Assembly: GCA_016182605.1 (NCBI GenBank)
Contig: JACPGE010000075.1
Span: 1-49,166 of the forward strand
DNA: 49,166 nt
Direction: 5' to 3'
From: Candidatus Hydrogenedentota bacterium
Lineage (GTDB): Bacteria > Hydrogenedentota > Hydrogenedentia > Hydrogenedentales > JAEUWI01
In this document: positions 9,009 to 17,519 of the stretch, one piece after another
Position numbering within the stretch: position 1 is the stretch's first letter
How the letters are laid out: each line of letters opens with the position of its first letter
Program-made: the position numbers and the translations under genes
The notes under the pieces: model-generated
Database searches by the model: none
Told to the model about the DNA's origin: nothing
The model's input: the letters and a program-made list of their open reading frames with translations, nothing else

Positions 9009-10988
9009 TTATTTCGCGAAGACCCGCATGCTTGTGTTGGTCCGGTAATAGGTGTGGGGCAGCTCGTCCCCCTCGGTGAGAAAGCAGCTTTCCTCCGGGG
9101 TGAGCGCGCCGCCGGGCGAGTCTACCACGGCAATGCGTATCCCTTTTTCGAAGATTCCGGTCACGCGGGCGGCGCCGGATTCTTCCGGGCGTTCGAGGAC
9201 CTGCACCTGAAAGTCTTTGCCAAGGCGATCGGCGAGTGCGCGGAAATCGTCGAGGCAGGATGCGCGGCGGGCTTCGTATTCTTTGATGTGCTTCAGTTTG
9301 CGCTCGATGATCCCCATGGTCATGGCGATGAAGGGGGAGCGGAGGCTCATGGCGAGGGGGCTGTTTTCGGGCTGCTTGCGGATGGCGGGCAGGATTTTCA
9401 GGAGGACCTTGATCTTGCTGTCGGTGCCGGCGGCGCTTGCGGCGAGCACTTTTTCATAGTTCTCCAGGGACTGGATGTTTTTTTCCTTCTGCTTGAGGAG
9501 TGCCTGGAGGGCGTCCCGTTCTTCGGTCAGTTTGCGGTGTTTGCCGCGGGCCTGGTCCAGCAGCAGCCCGGTCTGGCGGTAGTCCATTGCGGCGGAATCC
9601 ATGCTTTTGCGCAGGGCATCGACTTCTTCGTGTTCGCGGCGGAGGTCTTCATCCACTTGGTCTTCGTCGCTTAGGGTGTTCAGGGCTGGATCCTGTATGT
9701 CGTCTTTCTCGAAGTCGCCCTTGTGGCTCAGCGAGTCTTGGGCTCCTTCCATCGCGAGGGACATGTTGTCCAGTATCCGCGTGACGATGCCGAGGCGCCG
9801 CTGGGTCTGCAAGTAGTCTTCGAGTTTTTTGTGGGTATCGCTGCCGCCGAAGAGATACATGAGCACGGCCTGGGCGCCGTGCTCTACTTCGTTGCGCGTG
9901 GTCGAGGCCAGGAGCTGGTAGTTGTGGGCAATGCGCCGCAGGCGGAAGGCCTTTGAGAGGAGGCGCTTCAGTTCATTGCCGGTGATTTCGCCGTAGTCTT
10001 CACAGCAGAGTTCCCTGCGCAGGCTTACGGTGAGGGCGCTTTGGCCGAGGTGGCGGAAATGGCTTGCGGCGCATTGATCGGCCACTTGAAGGTGGCCGCC
10101 CTTCACCTCGCCGCCGACGGTGAGTACGCGTGTCACGAGCGTGCCGAGCATGGCGCCTTCTTGCACGTGGATCGATTTTCCGGCGAAGATCAATTTTGGG
10201 CCTTGGGCGCTCTGGCAGCGGACGCTGCCCATTTTCGAGATGACTTTCGCGTTGTTGATGATGCTGCGGACGCGGATGTCGCCCTGGAGGACGACGACGA
10301 CGCCTGAAATGTTGGCCATCACGTCGCAGTGGAGCTTGGAGAGCACGCGCCCCATGACGTAGCCGTCGACTGCGCAGTGGTGGAGGCCCTCGACCACCAG
10401 GGTGCAGTTTTCGGGGACGTCGTCCAGCACGCGCACATGGCTGGCCACCTTGATGAGCGGCCCGCGGCTTGGCAGTTCGATGCCGGCGAGCAAGCGGGTT
10501 TCCATGACGGGGGCGGCGCTGATTTCCCGGGAGGTGATGTAAAGCTGGCGCGATTCCAGATCGGTAAAGTCGAGCGGTGTCCGGTCTGTTTCGAGGCGTT
10601 TTCTCAGTATTTCCGCTTCGGGTTCCAGGAGTTCCGCGACTCGCGGCGATCTCTCGCGCACGCCGCCGTCTTGCAGCAGGATATGAACGGCATGGGCGAA
10701 GGCCACTTCGCCGATCGAGATGTTCTGGTGGGAGTCTTGCTTCAGGTCGTCGATCAGGGTCCGCAACATGAGCTGACTGCGCTGGCCGGCGGTGGCGGTT
10801 TCCCCAGTCACATAATTGGCCGTCCATTGGCTGACGGCGCTGTTCAGTTTTTCGACGAGGGGGTGTTTTCCGGGCAGGTCTGCATGGGCATTGGCCCACG
10901 CGCGGCACAGGGCGGCATCCTGCAGTGTGAGATTGGAGAGTTCATCCAGTTTTTTTCGTTCTACGAACGCGATCAGGTTTGCGATCAC
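9009..10988 (-). CDS. FapA/DUF342-like beta-solenoid protein, paralog 1
   Basis: This 659-residue protein shares its whole length with the next minus-strand gene (11226-13214). The start is a GTG, backed by GGAAGGGG nearby and by an identical GTGATCG start context in the paralog. The N-terminal 150 residues are helical. Residues about 180-330 are short beta repeats with Gly turns and conserved Cys/His positions (VVEGLHHCAVDGYVMG, VVLQGDIRVRSI, GPKLIFAGKSI). This resembles the polymerising solenoid of FapA/DUF342 or bactofilins. A CEDYGE motif follows, then a long Glu/Arg/Leu coiled coil (about 400-560) and a small C-terminal beta domain ending in RVTGIFEKG. No signal peptide or membrane segment is visible, so it is probably a cytoplasmic scaffold. 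The family assignment is by pattern and is tentative. Confidence 0.75.
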   Translation of the reverse strand: MIANLIAFVERKKLDELSNLTLQDAALCRAWANAHADLPGKHPLVEKLNSAVSQWTANYVTGETATAGQRSQLMLRTLIDDLKQDSHQNISIGEVAFAHAVHILLQDGGVRERSPRVAELLEPEAEILRKRLETDRTPLDFTDLESRQLYITSREISAAPVMETRLLAGIELPSRGPLIKVASHVRVLDDVPENCTLVVEGLHHCAVDGYVMGRVLSKLHCDVMANISGVVVVLQGDIRVRSIINNAKVISKMGSVRCQSAQGPKLIFAGKSIHVQEGAMLGTLVTRVLTVGGEVKGGHLQVADQCAASHFRHLGQSALTVSLRRELCCEDYGEITGNELKRLLSKAFRLRRIAHNYQLLASTTRNEVEHGAQAVLMYLFGGSDTHKKLEDYLQTQRRLGIVTRILDNMSLAMEGAQDSLSHKGDFEKDDIQDPALNTLSDEDQVDEDLRREHEEVDALRKSMDSAAMDYRQTGLLLDQARGKHRKLTEERDALQALLKQKEKNIQSLENYEKVLAASAAGTDSKIKVLLKILPAIRKQPENSPLAMSLRSPFIAMTMGIIERKLKHIKEYEARRASCLDDFRALADRLGKDFQVQVLERPEESGAARVTGIFEKGIRIAVVDSPGGALTPEESCFLTEGDELPHTYYRTNTSMRVFAK

Positions 10989-11112
10989 GCGTATCCCCTT
11001 CCGCCGGCAGCCTCACAACTCCGGAAATGTGCCTTCGTGCGTTCCGGCGCGCCGGATTTTCCGCAGTAGCTTAACACGTAAGTTCGTGGCGCTCAAAGCC
11101 AGTTGTTGAGGC

Positions 11113-11207
11113 GCATATTTCACCACTTCAAGGCTTTCTTACAACACGCTCCCTTGAGAGGTGGCGAACTATGCTCAGCGTGACGATGGTGCTGGCGTTC
11201 ACTGGGC
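11113..11207. repeat. Dispersed palindromic repeat, family 1, copy B
   Basis: This copy sits exactly between the two FapA-like paralogs. GCATATTTCACCAC (11113-11126) faces GTGGCGAACTATGC, a reverse complement with two changes. Inside it, TCAAGG and CCTTGA extend the stem. The conserved tail CTCAGCGTGACGATGG...CACTGGGC follows. Confidence 0.8.
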
Positions 11208-11225
11208 GTTCCGGGCGATTGGCGC

Positions 11226-13214
11226 TCAGAGGCGGCGCGCGTAGAACTTTGCGCCGGTGTTTGCGCGGATGTAGGTGCGCACCGCGGGCTCGCCGCTGGT
11301 GGTGACGATGCTCCCTTCGGGCGGGGGCGCGCCGTCTTCGGGGGGATCGTCCATGATGATTCGGACCCCTTTTTCGAAGATTCCGGTGACACGGGCGGCT
11401 CCAGACTCGTCCTGTTGAGCCAGCACCCGGACTTGGAAGTCTTTTCCCAGCCGTTCGGAGACGGCGCGGAAATTTTCCAGGCTTTCTGTCCGTCGTTGCG
11501 CGTATTCGGCGATGTGTTTTTGTTTCCGTTCGATGGCGCCCAGCGTCATCGTGGCGAATCCGGTGCGCAGCCGTATTGCCAGGGGGCTGTCGTCGGGCTG
11601 TTTCCGTATTGCGGGGAGAATGCGCTGGAGCACCTGAATTTTGTTTTCGGCGCTTGAGGCCCCCGCGGTCAGGACTTTTTCATATTTTTCCAGCGTCTGA
11701 ATGCCTTTTCCTTTTTGTTGGAGCGTCTGTTGCAGCGCGTCCCGTTCCGCCATGAGGCGCAGTATCTTTTCGCGCGCCTGATCGAGGAGCAGGCGGGTTT
11801 GCCGGTGGTCGAGCGCGGCGGAGTTCAGGCGGCTGCGCAGGGCGTTGACTTCTTCATTCTCTTGTTGGAGATCGGGGTCTACGGGTCCTTCTTGCAAGAA
11901 CTCGCCGAAATCGGGATCTGGGAGGGCCGCTTCCTTTCGTGCCCCGCGCTGGGTCAAGTCGTCTTGTGCGCGCTCCAGCACCAGCGCCATGTTGTCGACG
12001 ATGCGGGTCACGATTTCGAGCCTGCGCTCGGTCTGGAGGTAGTCTTCGAGTTTTTTGTGCGATTCTCCGCCGCCAAAGAGGTACATCAGCACGCCTTGGG
12101 CGGCGTGTTCGACTTCGTTGGTTGCGGCCTCCTCCAGGAGGGCATAGTTCCGGGCGATGCGGCGCAGGCGGTAGGCCTCGGAGAGGAGGCGCCGGAGATC
12201 GACGCCGGTCACTTCGCCGTAGTCTTCGCAGGAGAGGTCGCGGCGCAGCACGATTTCGAGATTGCTCATGCCGAAATGGCGGAAGTGGGCGGCGGTCCCG
12301 TTGTCCGCGATGTGCACGGATCCGCCGCGCAAATCGTTTGCCACGTTGAGGACGCGTGTGATGTAGGCGCCCATGAGGGCTCCGTCGGCGACATCGATCG
12401 ATTTTCCGGCGAATACCAGCTTGGGGCCTTGTGCGCTCCAACAGTAGACGCTTCCGAGTTTTGAAATGGCCTGTGCGTTGTTGACGATACTCCGGGCGCG
12501 GATGTCGCCCTGCAATACCACGATGATTCCGGCGACATTGCCGCGCACTTCACAATGCAATTTCGAGAGGACCCTGCCGAGGACATAGCCATCCACGGCG
12601 CAACAGTGCAGCCCTTCGACGACCACGGTGCAGTTGTCTGGGACGTCGCCGAGGACGCGCACGTTATTTTTCGCGCTGAAAACCGGCCCGCGCCCGGGCA
12701 AATCGATGCCGGCCAGGAGGCGCGTCTCCTTGACGGGCGCCGCCATCAGTTCCACAGCAGTGACGTAGGATTGACGGGACCGCAGGTGTTTGAAATCAAC
12801 ACGGACTCTCCCACTGCCCTGGCGGGCGCGCAAAGCGCTGAGGTGCGGCTCCAACAGCGCCACAACGCGGCTTGGGCTCAGCAGGATGATTCCCGGGAGG
12901 AGGAAATCGTGGACGGCACAGAGAAAGGCCGTGTCTTCGGTGTGCATCCCGGTCAGCCGCCCGTCGCGCAGTTCATCTAGCAAGCCGCGGAGGATCCATT
13001 GATGGCGGCGTCCCGCGGTGGCGGTTTCCGGGGTGGCTGCCTGGGATTGCCATGCGGCGATCGCTTCGCGCAGGCGTGTCACGCGGTTTGTTTCCGCGGG
13101 CGTTCCCATGTGTTCATCGGCCCAGAGCCTGCAGAGTGCGATGTCCTGAAGGGTGAGCCGGGACCAGTCTTCCGGTCCGGTGCGATCCACATAGGCGATC
13201 AGGTGTTCGATCAC
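11226..13214 (-). CDS. FapA/DUF342-like beta-solenoid protein, paralog 2
   Basis: A paralog of the gene at 9009-10988, here 662 residues. Upstream in-frame ATG codons exist, but the GTG at 13214 aligns with the paralog's start (VIEHLIAYV against VIANLIAFV) and has GGAAGGA at the same distance, so I take it as the start. The same order is seen: helical N-terminus, Gly-turn beta repeats (GLHCCAVDGYVLGRVLSKL, VVLQGDIRARSIVNNAQ), CEDYGEVTG, the segment FGGGESHKKLEDYLQT, a coiled coil and the RVTGIFEKG end. The most conserved part is the solenoid plus the segment just after it; the C-terminal tail and the N-terminal helices differ more. Both genes point the same way but are split by repeat copy B. 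Heteromeric assembly of the two products is inference. Confidence 0.75.
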   Translation of the reverse strand: MIEHLIAYVDRTGPEDWSRLTLQDIALCRLWADEHMGTPAETNRVTRLREAIAAWQSQAATPETATAGRRHQWILRGLLDELRDGRLTGMHTEDTAFLCAVHDFLLPGIILLSPSRVVALLEPHLSALRARQGSGRVRVDFKHLRSRQSYVTAVELMAAPVKETRLLAGIDLPGRGPVFSAKNNVRVLGDVPDNCTVVVEGLHCCAVDGYVLGRVLSKLHCEVRGNVAGIIVVLQGDIRARSIVNNAQAISKLGSVYCWSAQGPKLVFAGKSIDVADGALMGAYITRVLNVANDLRGGSVHIADNGTAAHFRHFGMSNLEIVLRRDLSCEDYGEVTGVDLRRLLSEAYRLRRIARNYALLEEAATNEVEHAAQGVLMYLFGGGESHKKLEDYLQTERRLEIVTRIVDNMALVLERAQDDLTQRGARKEAALPDPDFGEFLQEGPVDPDLQQENEEVNALRSRLNSAALDHRQTRLLLDQAREKILRLMAERDALQQTLQQKGKGIQTLEKYEKVLTAGASSAENKIQVLQRILPAIRKQPDDSPLAIRLRTGFATMTLGAIERKQKHIAEYAQRRTESLENFRAVSERLGKDFQVRVLAQQDESGAARVTGIFEKGVRIIMDDPPEDGAPPPEGSIVTTSGEPAVRTYIRANTGAKFYARRL

Positions 13215-13427
13215 GCCCGTATCCTTCCACGGGCCCGCATCCGTTTGCGATGGTGGATCTTCGATCCAATCAAGAGATCCGACCCTTTCCAGCCGCCGCG
13301 CGCCCGTACGGCGCCGCTTTCCTTGACCCGGTTCGCGCAAGGGCATGGTATCACGTATTTTCGGGAGCGCTCAAGCAGGCTTGTGGCGGCGGGCGGCCCG
13401 TCCCTCCGATTTGGGCGATGTTCTGCT

Positions 13428-13456
13428 TTTACCGTGGCAAAGCGAAATGCTAGACT
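13428..13456 (+). promoter_or_regulatory. Possible sigma-70-type promoter for the Gfo/Idh gene
   Basis: TTTACC at 13428-13433 and TAGACT at 13451-13456 are separated by 17 bases, each matching four of six consensus positions. They lie about 55 bases before the ATG at 13512. Confidence 0.35.
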
Positions 13457-13511
13457 TCTTCAGGCATTTTTACTGGCACGAATGGGCCCAACTGATCAAG
13501 GGAGACGTAAG

Positions 13512-14900
13512 ATGAAGGACTCTGGTTTGACGCGGCGGGCTTTTCTCGCGGCGACCACGACCACGGCGGTGGTTTCGCTGTCTGCTGCTGCCGCGCCGAA
13601 TACGGCGCAGGTGGTGCCCGGGAAGAAATCCCCCAACGAGAAATTGAATGTGGCGGCTATTGGATCCGGTGGCAAGGGTCTGGGCGACATCATGGCCTGC
13701 AAGGAAGAAAATGTCATTGCCCTGTGCGACGTGGATTGGGATCGCGCGGCGGAAGCGGCCCACCGCCTGCCCAATGCCAAGCGGTACAATGATTACCGCA
13801 ACCTGCTTGAGGCGCACCCGGAGCTGGATGCGGTGACGATTTCCACGCCGGACCATACGCATGCGCCGGCGGCGTATATGGCCATGAAGCTTGGCAAGCA
13901 CGTGTATGTGCAGAAGCCGCTCACGCATACGGTGGCCGAAGCGCGGCTGCTGAAGAACGTGGCGGCAGAAATGAACGTGGTTACGCAGATGGGCAATCAG
14001 GGGCACTCGGGCAATGGGGTGCGTGAGCTGTGCGAGATGCTCTGGTCCGGCGCGATTGGCCAGATCCGCGAGGCGCACGTGTGGACCCACCGGCCGGTGT
14101 GGGCGAATCAGGGCGTGGAGAATGCGCTGGAGCCGCAGGTACAGCCGGAGAACCTGGACTGGGATCGCTGGATCGGCACGGCGCCTTGGCGCCCCTTCAA
14201 CAAGGGCTATGCTCCGCACGACTGGCGCGCCTGGCGCGATTTTGGCGGCGGCTCTCTGGGCGACATGGCCTGCCACATCATGGACCCGGTCTACATGAGC
14301 CTCAAGCTTGTGGAAGCCACCGACTACACGGTGGAAGTGGTGAAGCAGGTGGGCCGCAACTTGCAGACCTTCCCGCTCACCACGACGATCAAGTATTCCT
14401 TCCCCGCCCGCGGGGACATGGGCCCGGTGGATGTGTATTGGTATGACGGCCACTGGGAAGAGAATGGGGAGAAGGTGTACAACCGCCCCGCGCGTCCCGA
14501 GGGCGTGCCAGCGGACCAGGTGCTGGGCGACGAGAACATGAATGGCTCGTATCTGATTGGGGAGAAGGGCATCATCACGCAGGGCGAATACGGCGGGAAT
14601 CCGCGCCTGTTGCCCGACGAAAAGATGAAAGACTACAAGAAGCCCGAGCCCACGCTGGAGCGCGTGCCGGGGGAAGACCATGCGAAGGATTGGCTGAATG
14701 CGATCAAGCAGGGCAAGAAGTCCTGCTCCGATTTCAGTTATGCGGGCCCCTTCACGGAAATGGTGAACTTCGGCAATCTTGTTGTGACGAGTGGCACGAA
14801 GTTGCACTGGGACAACGTGAAGGGCGAAGTGATGGGCGTGCCGAATCCGGGCGCAGTGGTCAGCAAGGAATACCGCAAAGGCTGGGAACTTCCTATTTGA
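13512..14900 (+). CDS. Tat-exported Gfo/Idh/MocA family oxidoreductase
   Basis: A 462-residue NAD(P)-dependent oxidoreductase of the glucose-fructose oxidoreductase family. The start at 13512 gives a twin-arginine signal (TRRAFLAAT, then an Ala-rich stretch) and has AAGGGAGA upstream, whereas a longer in-frame extension lacks both. The Rossmann part has AAIGSGGKG and ALCDVDW. The usual EKP motif reads QKPLTHTVAEA, a variant common in planctomycete-type members. The C-terminal part has the bacterial-type GGGSLGDMACHIMD segment. Export suggests a tightly bound cofactor loaded in the cytoplasm, acting on a sugar or glycoside in the periplasm. It stands alone, followed by its own terminator. Confidence 0.93.
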   Translation: MKDSGLTRRAFLAATTTTAVVSLSAAAAPNTAQVVPGKKSPNEKLNVAAIGSGGKGLGDIMACKEENVIALCDVDWDRAAEAAHRLPNAKRYNDYRNLLEAHPELDAVTISTPDHTHAPAAYMAMKLGKHVYVQKPLTHTVAEARLLKNVAAEMNVVTQMGNQGHSGNGVRELCEMLWSGAIGQIREAHVWTHRPVWANQGVENALEPQVQPENLDWDRWIGTAPWRPFNKGYAPHDWRAWRDFGGGSLGDMACHIMDPVYMSLKLVEATDYTVEVVKQVGRNLQTFPLTTTIKYSFPARGDMGPVDVYWYDGHWEENGEKVYNRPARPEGVPADQVLGDENMNGSYLIGEKGIITQGEYGGNPRLLPDEKMKDYKKPEPTLERVPGEDHAKDWLNAIKQGKKSCSDFSYAGPFTEMVNFGNLVVTSGTKLHWDNVKGEVMGVPNPGAVVSKEYRKGWELPI

Positions 14901-14930
14901 CGCGATAACGAATGGACGAAATGCAGAAGG

Positions 14931-14962
14931 CCGGCGGGTCGAAGAATCCGCCGGTCTTTTTT
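14931..14962 (+). terminator. Rho-independent terminator after the Gfo/Idh gene
   Basis: CCGGCGG (14931-14937) pairs with CCGCCGG (14948-14954) and is followed by six T residues at 14957-14962. Confidence 0.85.
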
Positions 14963-15057
14963 GGGCTGTGCTACGGTTCAATCCCGCGTGCACGGCAGCG
15001 GCGCGCGTTGATTCGATGCGCACAGCGAAGCCCTTGTCCGCGGCCCAACGGCATGCT

Positions 15058-15092
15058 TTAAAAAGAGCCGCGGCCGGCAGAGCCGGCCGCGG
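15058..15092 (-). terminator. Rho-independent terminator after the pilin-like gene
   Basis: On the minus strand a perfect 11-bp stem (15082-15092 with 15068-15078, three-base loop) is followed by CTCTTTTT. It begins about 28 bases past the pilin stop codon. Confidence 0.9.
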
Positions 15093-15120
15093 AGCATCTT
15101 CAGACTATCGGGTCAGGAGG

Positions 15121-15552
15121 TTACTGGCCTATCGGGGTGTCGGTGGCCGCGGCATCGGCGCCGGCAGCGTAGCGAATCACGCCGGAGGAGTCGGTGAAGA
15201 AGCCCTTGCTGCCCGTGGTACCGTAGGTCACGGCGTTCGCGTTGGCGGTGAAGTTTTCGGTGTCGCCGCCGAGCACGAAGTTGTAGCCGCTCTTGGCCAC
15301 GCCCCAGTCCCCATCGAGGAAGGGCGGGGTGGCGCCGGTCATGTCGGCGAAGTCGGCCGTGTAGGCGTAGTTGGCGGCATGGTAGGCGGTTTCGGAACCG
15401 ACGATGGTGCGCAGGTTACCGACGGCAGCGGATTCATTGGACTGCATGCGCGAGCGCAGCAAGTTCGGAATGGCGATGGCGGCGATAATCGCGATAATGG
15501 CAACCACGATCATCAGTTCAATCAACGTAAAGCCTTGGGTGTTCTTTTTCAT
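15121..15552 (-). CDS. Type IV pilin-like / pseudopilin protein
   Basis: A 143-residue prepilin. The ATG at 15552 is chosen because it starts a canonical class-III signal, KKNTQG cut before FTLIELMIVVAII, with Glu at mature position 5, and because GGAGG lies just upstream. An in-frame upstream ATG lacks this. The hydrophobic alpha-1 helix is followed by a short globular part rich in Gly, Thr and Ala, ending in DTPIGQ. It is a single-copy gene here with its own sigma-54-type promoter and strong terminator, which suits an abundant major pilin or a GspG-like pseudopilin. No assembly genes are nearby, so these two roles cannot be told apart. Confidence 0.93.
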   Translation of the reverse strand: MKKNTQGFTLIELMIVVAIIAIIAAIAIPNLLRSRMQSNESAAVGNLRTIVGSETAYHAANYAYTADFADMTGATPPFLDGDWGVAKSGYNFVLGGDTENFTANANAVTYGTTGSKGFFTDSSGVIRYAAGADAAATDTPIGQ

Positions 15553-15995
15553 GGGCGCGTCCTCCGTTTTTTCTTCGTTTGTTCTCGGGCGCTGGGCGCC
15601 CGGTCGTTTGTTCAACTGTTGAAAGCGCTAAGGCAAGGTGCATGCCAAGTAATGCAGGTGATCGTGTAAGCTCTTGAACAATAGGGTGTTGGGAGCATAT
15701 TGGCGCGCTACTTCTCCTCCCGGGGCGCCCTTTTACGGCCCATTTCGTTGCCGAACATGGGCAGTCGGTTACAAAATTTGTCAGCCGGTCAAGAAACTAT
15801 GTAAAAAAGAGATTACATGCCGTGAGGGAGGTGGCGTTCAGGGATCGCGATCCCAATGGGGAGATTGGGGCTCACAGCGTTGTGGCCCAAGACGGTGCGG
15901 CCTGCGGGGAAATCGGCGCGCGCCTCAACTCCCGCTTGCACGGCTCCATTCGCTATACTGCCGCCTCACCTGCACCCCAACCCTGGAGGGTTACG
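15553..15995. other. Intergenic region between divergent pilin and HAD genes
   Basis: This region holds the pilin leader hairpin and the sigma-54 promoter on the minus strand. I see no convincing gene in it and no clear sigma-70 promoter for the HAD gene. From about 15770 to 15830 it is AT-rich compared with its surroundings. Confidence 0.5.
15632..15647 (-). promoter_or_regulatory. Sigma-54 promoter for the pilin-like gene
   Basis: The minus strand reads TGGCATG-CACC-TTGCC. The GG and GC cores are 10 bases apart, as in the -24/-12 consensus. It would start transcription near 15621, giving a leader of about 70 bases that contains a GC-rich hairpin (CGGGCGC-TGG-GCGCCCG, 15586-15602). Confidence 0.7.
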
Positions 15996-16796
15996 ATGGA
16001 TCGCCTCGGCGCGTTGCGTTATTTTCTGTTGGATATGGATGGCACCGTCTACCTTGGGCCCCACGCGATTGACGGCGCGCCGGAATTCCTGGCCTATCTG
16101 AAGGCGACGGGCCGCAAGCCGCTCTACTTCACGAACAACCCCACGAAGGACGCCGCCGCCTATGCGGAGAAGCTGCGAGGCCTGGGGATGGACGCGGCTC
16201 CGGAGGAGATCCTCACGTCGGGCGAGGCCACCGCGCGCTACATCGCCGGGGAAACGCCCTGGCGGCGGCTCTACGTACTCGGGAATCCGAGCTTCGAGGC
16301 GGAACTGGCGCGCCACGGCCTGAGCGTGGTGCAGGACGCGCCCGATGCGGTGGTGCTCGCCTTCGACACGACGCTCACCTATGAGAAGTTGCGGCGGGCG
16401 GGCCTCTATCTGAACGCGGGGCTGCCCTATGTGGCGACGAATCCGGACGCGGTCTGCCCGACGGAGTACGGCTCGATCCCGGATTGCGGATCGATGGCGG
16501 CCCTGCTGGAAAAGGCTACGGGGCGCACCCCGATCTTCGTGGGCAAGCCGAATCCGATTATGGCGGCGATGGGCCTGAAGAAACTCGGCGCAGCCGCGGC
16601 GGAGACCGCCATGGTGGGCGACCGGCTCTACACGGACATGGAGATGGCGCGTCAGGCGGGGCTCTGCGGCATTCTCGTGCTGAGCGGGGAGGCAACGCGC
16701 GAACAGGCCGCCGCCGCCGCGCATCCGCCGGAGATCGTCGTGGAATCGGTGAAGGAATTGCACGCGCGCCTGCGCGCGGCCGATGGCGCGGCGTGA
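15996..16796 (+). CDS. HAD-IIA family phosphatase (NagD / phosphoglycolate phosphatase-like)
   Basis: A 266-residue cytoplasmic phosphatase. The start at 15996 follows GGAGGG at 15985-15990 and opens straight into motif I, LLDMDGTVYL (Asp 13 nucleophile, Asp 15). Motif II is in YFTNNPTK, the conserved Lys lies in GKPNP, and motif III is MVGDRLYTDME. A cap of the C2 type (about 85-185) contains VLAFDTTLTYEKL. These features fit the NagD/4-nitrophenylphosphatase group, which act on small phosphorylated metabolites such as 2-phosphoglycolate or nucleotides. The substrate cannot be assigned. A longer in-frame start at 15822 has no supporting signal. Confidence 0.93.
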   Translation: MDRLGALRYFLLDMDGTVYLGPHAIDGAPEFLAYLKATGRKPLYFTNNPTKDAAAYAEKLRGLGMDAAPEEILTSGEATARYIAGETPWRRLYVLGNPSFEAELARHGLSVVQDAPDAVVLAFDTTLTYEKLRRAGLYLNAGLPYVATNPDAVCPTEYGSIPDCGSMAALLEKATGRTPIFVGKPNPIMAAMGLKKLGAAAAETAMVGDRLYTDMEMARQAGLCGILVLSGEATREQAAAAAHPPEIVVESVKELHARLRAADGAA

Positions 16797-16832
16797 TTCC
16801 CGGCGCGGGCAGGATCATGGGCACGCGCTGCG

Positions 16833-17297
16833 TCAGCCTCCGAGGGTGCGGGTGATCTGGCCCCACACTTCCACGCCGAAGGCAAACTGGCCGAACGCGA
16901 AGTAGCCGGTTACAAACTGCCCCACACCCAGCGCGAGGCCAATGGCGGCCTGACCCAGGGCCACGGCGCCGAAGGTGAGCTGGCCGATGCCGGCAAGCAA
17001 CCCCACGCTGGCCTGGCCTATGGCAATGGCGCCCGCGGCCACGTGCCCCACGGCGATGCCGCCCACAGCGACGCGGCCCACGGCAAACCAGCCGCGCGCG
17101 ACGATGTGGCGGCCCGTCTCTGGGCAGATCCCCCGGGTGATGTGGATAAGCGGCCAGCCGAGCAGCGTGGCCGAGGACTGGTATTCGGTGAACAGCCGAC
17201 CGTTGGGGTAGAGGAAACTCCGCCGCAGGCCAAAGGCCGATTCTTCAAACCGGTAGTCCACTTTCTGGTTCAACAGATTGGGTACATAGGCGTCCAT
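16833..17297 (-). CDS. Gly-Ala-Val repeat protein of unknown function
   Basis: A 154-residue protein; the start at 17297 is preceded by GGAGGG eight bases away. Residues about 1-65 form a compact N-terminal part (DYRFEESAFGLRRSFLYPNG). Residues about 70-150 are an unbroken series of six-residue steps with a Gly and small hydrophobic residues, such as AVGRVAVGGIAVGHVAAG. The period and the lack of charge suggest a beta-solenoid or a membrane-embedded hydrophobic ladder. I do not recognise a named family. It ends 36 bases from the stop of the convergent HAD gene. Confidence 0.7.
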   Translation of the reverse strand: MDAYVPNLLNQKVDYRFEESAFGLRRSFLYPNGRLFTEYQSSATLLGWPLIHITRGICPETGRHIVARGWFAVGRVAVGGIAVGHVAAGAIAIGQASVGLLAGIGQLTFGAVALGQAAIGLALGVGQFVTGYFAFGQFAFGVEVWGQITRTLGG

Positions 17298-17519
17298 GAC
17301 ACCACCCTCCACAATGCGATCGTGTTGAACTTCAGTCTACACCTTCGGGAATGCCTTGCCAATGGCACGTGGCGCAATTGATCGGCATTTCGAGGGCGTC
17401 GCTTCGGTGTGACCGGCACCCGTTCAAGCGACTACGAGGCGTTCGGCACCCACACGAGCGGATTTCTTGGCACTTCGCCCGTGTGGGGCCATGTTCGACC
17501 GCGAGCGCCTGTGCGAAGC

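Noticed and set aside
12999-13511. N-terminal extension of the Gfo/Idh oxidoreductase
   Set aside because: It would bury the twin-arginine signal, and it overlaps the start of the FapA-like gene.
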